Positions 1 through 5,554 of a stretch of 10,091 nucleotides of DNA are shown one piece after another (the first letter of the stretch is position 1; every line of letters starts with the position of its first letter). The DNA is from Sulfurospirillum sp. UBA6810. GTDB taxonomy: Bacteria; Campylobacterota; Campylobacteria; Campylobacterales; Sulfurospirillaceae. The notes under the pieces were generated by a model. The model saw only the letters and a program-made list of their open reading frames with translations. It searched no databases and was not told where the DNA came from. The DNA lies in contig DKEY01000054.1 in assembly GCA_002469305.1 (NCBI GenBank), positions 7,597 through 17,687 of the forward strand, written 5' to 3'. A program made the position numbers and the translations under genes.

Positions 1-1147
1 AGATATGGCACTGCAACCTTTTGGTCACATCCTTTCACATGTAGCCCAAAAACAAAACCAAGACTATCTCATCCTTGCTGCTACAAGTGGAGATACAGGG
101 CCTGCAACACTAGATACTTTTGCCAATAAAAAAAATATACGTGTAGCATGTTTATATCCAAGTGGAGGAACAAGTGATGTTCAAAGACTGCAGATGGTTA
201 CTGAAGCTGGAAAAAATCTCAAAGTTATAGGTATAGAGGGGAATTTTGATGATGCACAAAGTGCACTCAAATCACTTTTAGCTTCACAAACATTCAAAGA
301 TGAACTTATAAAAGACAACATAAAACTTAGTGCTGCAAACTCGGTAAACTTTGGACGTATCATCTTCCAAATCATCTACCATGTTTTTGCATATATCTCA
401 CTTTTAAAACAACATAAAATTAGTTTAGGAGAGAGTTTTTACTCTATCGTTCCTAGTGGTAACTTTGGAAATGCTTTGGGTGCTTACTATGCCAAAAAAA
501 TGGGCTTGCCGATAGAAAAAATCCTTATCGCTTCCAATATCAACAATATCCTTACAGACCTTATCACAAAAGGTGAATATGACTTAAGAAATAGAGAGCT
601 TCTTCTTACAACAAGTCCTGCTATGGACATCCTTATCTCTTCAAATGTAGAGAGAGTTTTATTTGACAAGTATGGCGCAAATAGATGCAAAGAGATGATG
701 GATGATTTAAAAGAAAACAAGTTTTATAAGCTAAGTGAAGATGAGTTAGACTTACTTCAAGAAGATTTTGAAGCTGTATTTTGTGATGATGATTTTGCAA
801 AAGGTACAATCAAACACTATGCCAATAGTGGTTATGTGATGGATCCACACACTGCAACTTGTATCAAAGCCTATAAAGAGTTAAAACAAAAGAGTATTCC
901 TTGTGTTCTATGCTCAACTGCAGAGTGGACAAAATTTGCACCCACTATGCTCAATGCTATTAAAAATGATACAACAAAATACGCTGATATTGATGCGCTT
1001 GAGGGTATCTCAAAATCCTTACATGTAAAGATTCCTGATTCGATAAATACTCTTTTTTCAAAAGAGATACTTCATGACAAAGTGGTAGATAAAACAGATA
1101 TAGAAAAAGAGATTTTAGAGTTTATAAAACAAGGTCAAAAACAATGA
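1..1147 (+). CDS. thrC: Threonine synthase, 5'-truncated by window edge
   Basis: PLP-dependent enzyme converting O-phospho-L-homoserine to L-threonine and phosphate, the last step of threonine synthesis in the cytoplasm. The reading frame is open to the left edge: base 1 ends a codon, followed by Asp and then MALQPFG. In the family this stretch reads (F)KDMALQPFG, with the PLP-binding lysine just before Asp, so that lysine codon straddles the window edge and the Met at base 5 is internal, not the start. About 100 N-terminal residues are missing compared with the usual length. Visible hallmarks are ATSGDTGPA, LYPSGGTSDVQ, SANSVNFGRIIFQ and the phosphate/PLP loop VPSGNFGNALGAYYAK. The C-terminal part is complete. 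The stop overlaps the kdsB start (ATGA), so the two are probably translationally coupled. Family assignment is firm; the upstream promoter is not visible. Confidence 0.95.
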   Translation, partial: DMALQPFGHILSHVAQKQNQDYLILAATSGDTGPATLDTFANKKNIRVACLYPSGGTSDVQRLQMVTEAGKNLKVIGIEGNFDDAQSALKSLLASQTFKDELIKDNIKLSAANSVNFGRIIFQIIYHVFAYISLLKQHKISLGESFYSIVPSGNFGNALGAYYAKKMGLPIEKILIASNINNILTDLITKGEYDLRNRELLLTTSPAMDILISSNVERVLFDKYGANRCKEMMDDLKENKFYKLSEDELDLLQEDFEAVFCDDDFAKGTIKHYANSGYVMDPHTATCIKAYKELKQKSIPCVLCSTAEWTKFAPTMLNAIKNDTTKYADIDALEGISKSLHVKIPDSINTLFSKEILHDKVVDKTDIEKEILEFIKQGQKQ

Positions 1148-1866
1148 TTATCATACCAGCACGTATGGCTTCAACAAGATTTCCAAACAAAATACTTGCA
1201 AATATAGAAGGCTATCCTATGGTCATAGCCACTGCAAAAAGAGTCCAAAGCTTAGATAGAGTTCTCATAGCAACTGATTCTCAAGAAGTTATAGACATAG
1301 CAAAAGATTATGGCTTTGAAGCGGTAATGACAAGTGAGCATCATCAAAGTGGTACAGATAGGATAAATGAAGCAGCAAGTAAATGCGATATCAAAGATGA
1401 TGAAGTCATCGTAAATGTACAAGCAGATGAGCCGTTTATTGAGCCAGAAGTTGTGAGAAGTGTGATTGATAGAGTAAAAAAAGCAAAGCAAAATAATGAA
1501 GATATTATGACTGCAAGTTGCTATAAAGTGATAGATAAATCACAAGCATCTGATCCAAATCATGTAAAAGTGATAACTGACATCAATGAAAATGCTATTT
1601 ACTTTTCACGCTCAAAAATTCCTTATGATAGAGATACATGTGAAGAGTACTTTGGTCATCTTGGGATTTATGGTTTTACAAAAAAATCACTCCAAGAGTT
1701 TTGCTTTTTGTCCCCTGCTCCTTTAGAAAATATAGAAAAACTAGAACAACTTCGTGCTATATATCATGGCAAGAAGATAGCTATGGTAAGGGTTCAAAGC
1801 AAAAGTTTTGGGATAGACACACAAGAAGATTTACAAAAGGCACTTGATTATTTTAGTAAAAAATAA
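1144..1866 (+). CDS. kdsB: 3-deoxy-manno-octulosonate cytidylyltransferase (CMP-Kdo synthetase)
   Basis: Activates Kdo with CTP to give CMP-Kdo and pyrophosphate, the sugar donor for the inner core of lipopolysaccharide; cytoplasmic. The 240-residue length is normal for the family. The N-terminal nucleotide loop is PARMASTRFPNK (residues 5-16). The Mg-binding signature reads VNVQADEPFI, where many homologues have QGDEP. Further family blocks are YFSRSKIPYDR, HLGIYGF, LEQLRAIYHG and the C-terminal GIDTQEDL. The start ATG overlaps the thrC stop by 4 bases (ATGA), so initiation probably depends on ribosomes finishing thrC. A cytochrome lipoprotein gene follows after 9 bases. Nothing suggests damage or transfer; the gene marks the host as an LPS-making Gram-negative. 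Confidence 0.96.
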   Translation: MIIIPARMASTRFPNKILANIEGYPMVIATAKRVQSLDRVLIATDSQEVIDIAKDYGFEAVMTSEHHQSGTDRINEAASKCDIKDDEVIVNVQADEPFIEPEVVRSVIDRVKKAKQNNEDIMTASCYKVIDKSQASDPNHVKVITDINENAIYFSRSKIPYDRDTCEEYFGHLGIYGFTKKSLQEFCFLSPAPLENIEKLEQLRAIYHGKKIAMVRVQSKSFGIDTQEDLQKALDYFSKK

Positions 1867-1875
1867 GGAGTTCCC

Positions 1876-2262
1876 ATGAGAATTATACTTAGTATGATTG
1901 TTCTTTTATTTTTGATAGGTTGTGGCGAAGAAAAAAGTACCCAAACACAAGTAATACAACCAACGAAAAAAGAAGAACAAACAGCAACTATTCAAATACA
2001 AAAAGTTGCAAGCAAAGTGCTAACAACTCAAGAACTATTTGTCAAAGAGTGTTCTTCATGTCACGGGAAAAATGCAGATAAAAAAGCTCTTGGTAAGTCA
2101 CAGATTATCAAAGGTTGGGATGCTCAAAAAATCTTAAATGCTCTCAATGGCTATATCAATGACAGTTATGGTGGAGATAGTAAAGCCCTTATGAAATCAA
2201 GAGTAACAAAATTATCCTCTGAAGAGATTACATCTCTCGCAGAGTATATATCAAAGCTTTAA
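1876..2262 (+). CDS. Small monohaem cytochrome c lipoprotein
   Basis: A 128-residue exported electron-transfer protein. Residues 1-16 form a lipoprotein signal: Arg, a hydrophobic core and the lipobox LIGC, with Cys16 as the predicted lipid attachment site. Residues about 17-48 are a polar Gln/Lys/Glu/Thr-rich tether. The haem-binding motif CSSCH lies at residues 59-63, and Met106 in ALMKSRV is a reasonable distal haem ligand, as in class I cytochromes c (c553/cbb3-subunit type fold). The protein should therefore be a periplasm-facing, membrane-tethered monohaem cytochrome. Its redox partner cannot be told. An AAGGAG ribosome site at 1865-1870 overlaps the kdsB stop and sits 5 bases before the start, so it is probably co-transcribed with thrC-kdsB. 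Its stop is immediately adjacent to the stop of the opposing regulator gene. Confidence 0.88.
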   Translation: MRIILSMIVLLFLIGCGEEKSTQTQVIQPTKKEEQTATIQIQKVASKVLTTQELFVKECSSCHGKNADKKALGKSQIIKGWDAQKILNALNGYINDSYGGDSKALMKSRVTKLSSEEITSLAEYISKL

Positions 2263-2841
2263 CTAAAAAGAAGGTGGTGTTATAACGCTTATATAACTCG
2301 CCTTTTTGTCACTTTTGTTCTCTATCTTATGGGGAATTTCTGGATTAAATCTTATGCTATCACCCTCTTCTAACACGTAGTGATTTTCACCAACTTGCAC
2401 TTCTATAGTTCCTCGCATCACCAAATCACACTCTTCACCACCTCTTGTATGTGGCAAAATTTCATCTGTAACACGACCAGGTTCAAGTTCAACTAAAACA
2501 AACTCTATGTCACCTTGTAAATCAGGAGTCAATAGTTCACATTTATATAATGGATCTGGAAAAGATATTTTTTTTCTTTTATTGTGTCTCACAATACAAA
2601 AAGCTTCATGCGTTATATTGGTTTCTACTCTCATCTCATCTTCAAACAAAGCAGCTAAAGTAGTATCCAAAACTTTTGCTATTTTTCTAAGTGTTTCAAC
2701 TGAGCCTTGAGTAGAGCCATTTTCTAACTGAGAGAGCATACCAACAGAGATATTTGCAGATTTTGCTAAGGATTTTGCTGTTAATCCTTTTTCTTGACGT
2801 AAACGTTTGATTTTTGAGCCAACATCAAACAACTCATCCAT
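2263..2841 (-). CDS. XRE-family HTH / cupin-domain transcriptional regulator
   Basis: Cytoplasmic DNA-binding regulator of 192 residues. An N-terminal XRE helix-turn-helix covers about residues 5-62 (IKRLRQEKGLTAKSLAKSAN, then ISVGMLSQLENG). A C-terminal cupin_2 barrel follows (about 110-190), with PHTRGGEECDLVMRG and GDSIRFNPEIPHKIEN. This architecture is that of the PuuR/SutR-like regulators, where the cupin senses a small metabolite. The ligand here is unknown. An in-frame ATG at 2853 would give 196 residues, but a GGAGG site (2847-2851) lies between the two ATGs, 5 bases before the ATG at 2841, and overlaps the first; I therefore choose 2841. It diverges from the NDH-2-like/ald operon, which is its likely target, and inverted repeats in the shared region also suggest self-regulation. 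Its 3' end abuts the cytochrome gene with no gap. Confidence 0.92.
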   Translation of the reverse strand: MDELFDVGSKIKRLRQEKGLTAKSLAKSANISVGMLSQLENGSTQGSVETLRKIAKVLDTTLAALFEDEMRVETNITHEAFCIVRHNKRKKISFPDPLYKCELLTPDLQGDIEFVLVELEPGRVTDEILPHTRGGEECDLVMRGTIEVQVGENHYVLEEGDSIRFNPEIPHKIENKSDKKASYISVITPPSF

Positions 2842-2846
2842 ATTTT

Positions 2847-2851
2847 CCTCC
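2847..2851 (-). promoter_or_regulatory. Ribosome binding site deciding the regulator start
   Basis: On the minus strand GGAGG is followed by 5 bases and the ATG at 2841-2839. The alternative ATG at 2853-2851 shares a base with this site and has only AT-rich sequence upstream, so it is unlikely to be used. Confidence 0.75.
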
Positions 2852-2868
2852 ATTTATACTTTAATATT

Positions 2869-2874
2869 ACTATA
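2869..2874 (-). promoter_or_regulatory. Possible -10 box (TATAGT) of the regulator gene
   Basis: On the minus strand TATAGT lies 27 bases before the chosen start codon of the XRE/cupin gene. No clear -35 box is visible, which is common in this phylum. The box overlaps the left arm of the 2872-2894 inverted repeat, so binding there would block it. The region is very AT-rich, so a chance match is possible. Confidence 0.35.
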
Positions 2875-2894
2875 TCAAAAGTATGCTTTGATAT
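2872..2894. promoter_or_regulatory. Inverted repeat 1, candidate operator
   Basis: Perfect 8-base arms ATATCAAA and TTTGATAT are separated by 7 bases. The repeat overlaps the predicted -10 box of the XRE/cupin gene. Dyads of this size are typical of sites for HTH dimers, and the position would suit autoregulation. That the neighbouring regulator binds it is inference. Confidence 0.45.
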
Positions 2895-2919
2895 TTATTA
2901 CCATTAAATTAGTTTATTT

Positions 2920-2936
2920 TGATTAAACTTTAATCA
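2920..2936. promoter_or_regulatory. Inverted repeat 2, candidate operator
   Basis: A 17-base perfect dyad, TGATTAAA-C-TTTAATCA. It ends where the -35 element of the NDH-2-like gene would lie (-10 box at 2958-2963), so a bound protein could block or aid RNA polymerase. It shares the sequence TTTGAT (2918-2923) with inverted repeat 1 (2887-2892), 31 bases apart, close to three helical turns. The sequence is AT-rich, which raises the chance of accidental dyads. Confidence 0.45.
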
Positions 2937-2954
2937 CTTTATTTAATATAATTG

Positions 2955-2963
2955 TGTTATAAT
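2955..2963 (+). promoter_or_regulatory. Extended -10 promoter of the NDH-2-like/ald operon
   Basis: TGTTATAAT matches the extended -10 form (TG, one base, TATAAT) of sigma-70 promoters. It lies 30 bases before the start codon at 2994. No good -35 box is seen; the expected place is occupied by the edge of inverted repeat 2. Confidence 0.55.
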
Positions 2964-2993
2964 TTTAACTAAATTAAAATATGGACTAAAATC

Positions 2994-4121
2994 ATGCGTT
3001 CAAATAAACATTTAGTTATCCTCGGTGGTGGATATGGTGGTACTACTCTCATACACTCTCTAAAAGGAATCAAGGGACTAGATATAACCCTTATCAATCA
3101 AACTCCATTTCATATCGTTCAAACCGAAATTCATAGATTTTTAGGTGGCTCTAGCAGTGAAGATGAAATCTACTTTAACTTGGAAAAATTTTCAAAAAAA
3201 CATGGAGTTGAGTTTATCTATGATAAAGCTATCTATATAGATGAAGAAGAGTCTTATATAAAGTGTAAAAGTGAAAAGATAGTCCCTTTTGATTATCTTG
3301 TGATTGCAACTGGTTCTGTTTCACTCTTTCCACACCAGATACAAAATATCAATGAATACTCAAAAGATATCAAAATCTCAGAGCATTTAAGAAATTTTCA
3401 AAAAGAGTTTGAAGAACTCCTCTCAAGTAAAGATACAAATAAAAACATAGCCATAGTAGGTGGTGGTTTGACAGGTACTGAGATAGCACTTGAGTATGCT
3501 TCAAGGCTTGAACGTTTAGGTATTTGTAACTCTACATGTAACGTTTCACTTATAGAACAACAACCTACTTTACTTCCAGGTGCTTCTGCTGAACTCATAG
3601 CTCAAAGTCAAAAGGCTTGTGACAATGCAAATATAAAACGTTACCATGGTGCTTTTGTTACAAAAATAGAAGATAAAAAAATCTATTTGAGTGATGACAC
3701 TAGCATCCCTTTTTCGATGCTCATACTGACAATAGGCGTTGTATCAGAGCAATTGCATTTCAAAAATCAAGTTGCAAAATCAACTAGAAATCAATTTATA
3801 GTCAATCAAAACCTTCAAGTAGGAGAGCACGAGCATATATTTGCGATAGGTGATGTTGCTTATCTTGAAGATGAAGATGGGCATATGGTGTTACCAACTG
3901 CTCAAAACGCAAAACAACAAGCAAAAACTCTCGCAAAAAGTATAGGAAATTTACTAAAAGATGGAAAAATAAAGGCATATAAATATAAACACAAAGGGAC
4001 ATTGGTTGATTTATCACAAAACTTAGCAACAGGTGATGCTTTTGGCATTCAATTTCATGGTAAACATGCATACTCATTGAAACGCACAGTAAATGCTATG
4101 CATACAAGAATATTCAAATAA
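2994..4121 (+). CDS. NDH-2-like FAD-dependent NAD(P)H dehydrogenase
   Basis: A 375-residue flavoprotein of the two-dinucleotide-binding-domain family. The FAD site is LVILGGGYGGTTL (residues 7-19), followed by YLVIATGS (101-108). The NAD(P)H site is IAIVGGGLTGTEIALEY (152-168). The second FAD contact is FAIGDVA (283-289), followed by TAQNAKQQAK (302-311), which matches the AQxAxQQ quinone-site motif of type II NADH dehydrogenases. The C-terminal KGTLVDLSQNLATGDAFG resembles the NDH-2 GxLVSLG region, but the tail is short, so a full membrane-anchoring helix pair is not evident. It probably moves electrons from NADH to quinone at the inner face of the membrane without pumping protons. Sulfide:quinone oxidoreductase is a less likely alternative. 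ald follows after 13 bases, so the enzyme may reoxidise NADH made from alanine. Confidence 0.8.
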   Translation: MRSNKHLVILGGGYGGTTLIHSLKGIKGLDITLINQTPFHIVQTEIHRFLGGSSSEDEIYFNLEKFSKKHGVEFIYDKAIYIDEEESYIKCKSEKIVPFDYLVIATGSVSLFPHQIQNINEYSKDIKISEHLRNFQKEFEELLSSKDTNKNIAIVGGGLTGTEIALEYASRLERLGICNSTCNVSLIEQQPTLLPGASAELIAQSQKACDNANIKRYHGAFVTKIEDKKIYLSDDTSIPFSMLILTIGVVSEQLHFKNQVAKSTRNQFIVNQNLQVGEHEHIFAIGDVAYLEDEDGHMVLPTAQNAKQQAKTLAKSIGNLLKDGKIKAYKYKHKGTLVDLSQNLATGDAFGIQFHGKHAYSLKRTVNAMHTRIFK

Positions 4122-4134
4122 AAAAGGATAAAAA

Positions 4135-5241
4135 ATGACAGTAGGCCTTATAAAAGAGATAAAAGTTCATGAGTACAGAGTTGGTATGACACCTGATTGT
4201 GTTGATGCATATGTACAAAATGGACACAAAGTTTTAGTTGAAAAAGGTGCTGGACTTGGTGCTGGGTTTGAAGATGCATCCTATGTTGCAAAAGGTGGTG
4301 TTATCATAGAGAGTAAACAGCAGATATTTGATGAGAGTGATATGATAGTAAAGGTAAAAGAACCACTCCCAGAAGAATACGAATACTTCAAAGAAAATCA
4401 AATCTTATACACTTATCTTCACCTAGCAGCAGATAAACCACAAGCTCTAGCTTTGATGGCAAAAAAAGTAAAAGCAGTTGCTTATGAAACTATCACAGAC
4501 AACTATGGACATCTTCCTTGTCTTACACCTATGAGCCAAATAGCAGGTCGTTTAGCAGTTCAAGAGGGAGCAAAGTATCTTGAAAAACCATTTGGTGGCA
4601 GTGGCGTACTTCTTGGTGGTGTTCCTGGTGTCAAAAGAGGAAATGTTGTTATCATTGGTGGTGGTGTAGTTGGTATGAATGCTTGTCAAATGGCAGTAGG
4701 ACTTGGTGCAAATGTAACTGTTTTAGATATCAATCCTGTTGCTCTTGCAAACTATGACCAACTATTTGATTCACGTGTTACAACACTTTATTCAAACAGA
4801 ACAAATCTTGTAGTAGCACTCAAAGAAGCTGATTTAGTTATAGGTGCTGTTCTCATTCCTGGAGCTGCTGCACCAAAGTTAGTAAAAAGAGAAGATTTAA
4901 AAGTTATGAAAAAACACTCTGTGATGGTTGATGTTGCGATAGACCAAGGAGGTTGTTTTGAAACTTCACATGTAACATATCATGATAACCCAACTTATGT
5001 GGTTGATGACATCGTTCACTACTGTGTAGGTAATATGCCAGGTGCTGTATCTCTTACTTCTACTCTAGCACTTACTTCAAATACTCTACGTCATGGTTTA
5101 GCAATCGCTAATAAAGGCTTAGAAAAAGCACTTAGCGAAGATAAAAACTTACTCAATGGCTTAAATGTATATGATGGGAAATGTACTAATACAGCAGTAG
5201 CAAAAAGCCTTGATATAGAATATGCTCAAATAAACTTTTAG
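4135..5241 (+). CDS. ald: Alanine dehydrogenase
   Basis: Catalyses reversible oxidative deamination of L-alanine to pyruvate and ammonia with NAD+; cytoplasmic, hexameric in studied members. The 368-residue length is typical. Catalytic and substrate residues known from the family fall at their usual numbers: Arg15 (YRVGMTP), Lys75 (VKVKEP), His96 (YLHLAA) and Asp270 (VAIDQGG). The Rossmann loop is GGGVVGMNA (175-183), and Asp198 (VLDIN) is placed to bind the NAD ribose. An AAGGA site precedes the start, 13 bases after the NDH-2-like stop, so the two form an operon. A hairpin terminator follows directly. The pairing with an NADH:quinone-type enzyme and a divergent cupin regulator suggests catabolic use of alanine, though the enzyme can also fix ammonia. 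The assignment is very secure. Confidence 0.97.
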   Translation: MTVGLIKEIKVHEYRVGMTPDCVDAYVQNGHKVLVEKGAGLGAGFEDASYVAKGGVIIESKQQIFDESDMIVKVKEPLPEEYEYFKENQILYTYLHLAADKPQALALMAKKVKAVAYETITDNYGHLPCLTPMSQIAGRLAVQEGAKYLEKPFGGSGVLLGGVPGVKRGNVVIIGGGVVGMNACQMAVGLGANVTVLDINPVALANYDQLFDSRVTTLYSNRTNLVVALKEADLVIGAVLIPGAAAPKLVKREDLKVMKKHSVMVDVAIDQGGCFETSHVTYHDNPTYVVDDIVHYCVGNMPGAVSLTSTLALTSNTLRHGLAIANKGLEKALSEDKNLLNGLNVYDGKCTNTAVAKSLDIEYAQINF

Positions 5242-5266
5242 ATAAGAAGCCCATAGGGCTTCTTAT
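5242..5266. terminator. Hairpin terminator between ald and the opposing dsbD operon
   Basis: Perfect 11-base arms, ATAAGAAGCCC and GGGCTTCTTAT, enclose a 3-base loop starting at the ald stop codon. The stem has a GC-rich tip and an AT-rich base, but neither strand has a long T-run after it. It overlaps the last codon and stop of the minus-strand gene ending at 5263, so it probably serves both convergent units. Confidence 0.75.
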
Positions 5267-5553
5267 ACTTCTACACTTAAAAAGTCGTTACTTTTTTTGC
5301 TAAACTTAAAAGCTTCCATAGGGTTTTCACCTACTTGAAAGATAATTTTACACTCATCAAAACCAGACTTTTTGAGTCCTTTGCTCACCACTTCTAAGAT
5401 ATATGTTCTTGTATTGAGAAGATGACTTGTAGCTTTGCCTTCATAAGCATTCTCTTCACCTTCTATCTCCAAAAACCCCTCTTTACTCAGATGCTCATCG
5501 AAAACATCTTTATTACTCAAACCTACCGCTTCAACTATAAGTAAAACATCCAT
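5263..5553 (-). CDS. Unassigned 96-residue protein, coupled to dsbD
   Basis: I do not recognise a family. The protein is small, soluble and acidic, with no signal peptide, no membrane segment and a single Cys (DECK). It starts with a hydrophobic strand (MDVLLIVEAVG), then a probable helix (NKDVFDEHLSKEGF), a polar acidic stretch (EIEGEENAYEGKAT), a strand (TYILEVV), a helix (SKGLKKSGF) and a strand (CKIIFQVG). This alpha/beta order would suit a small ferredoxin-like fold, but that is a guess. It begins one base after the dsbD stop, with AGGAAG inside the last dsbD codons as ribosome site, so it is very likely co-translated with DsbD. Because DsbD works in the membrane and periplasm and this protein lacks an export signal, any shared role would be on the cytoplasmic side. 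The reading frame looks real from the tight spacing and the terminator at its end. Confidence 0.75.
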   Translation of the reverse strand: MDVLLIVEAVGLSNKDVFDEHLSKEGFLEIEGEENAYEGKATSHLLNTRTYILEVVSKGLKKSGFDECKIIFQVGENPMEAFKFSKKSNDFLSVEV

Positions 5554-5554
5554 T

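Noticed and set aside
5..7. ATG at base 5 as the start of threonine synthase
   Set aside because: It lies within the conserved (K)DMALQPFG segment after the PLP-lysine position, and the frame is open to the window edge, so the gene starts upstream of the window.
2981..2989. Two-codon ORF (ATG GAC TAA) just before the NDH-2-like gene, as a regulatory leader
   Set aside because: It has no ribosome site, and in sequence this AT-rich such short ORFs are expected by chance.
3802..4077. 91-residue minus-strand ORF opposite the NDH-2-like gene
   Set aside because: It is antisense to a well-conserved FAD/quinone region, with no ribosome site and low-complexity composition; a shadow. The other short ORFs opposite or within thrC, kdsB, dsbD, ppk2 and the cyclase gene were rejected for the same reason.
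2994..4121. Sulfide:quinone oxidoreductase identity for the flavoprotein
   Set aside because: The Cys residues (91, 179, 183, 208) do not match the spaced redox cysteines of that family, while the AQNAKQQ block after the FAD-contact motif fits NDH-2 better. Kept only as an alternative.
5242..5266. Riboswitch or attenuator rather than terminator
   Set aside because: The hairpin lies after the ald stop, at the meeting point of convergent genes, with no downstream gene on the same strand for it to control.
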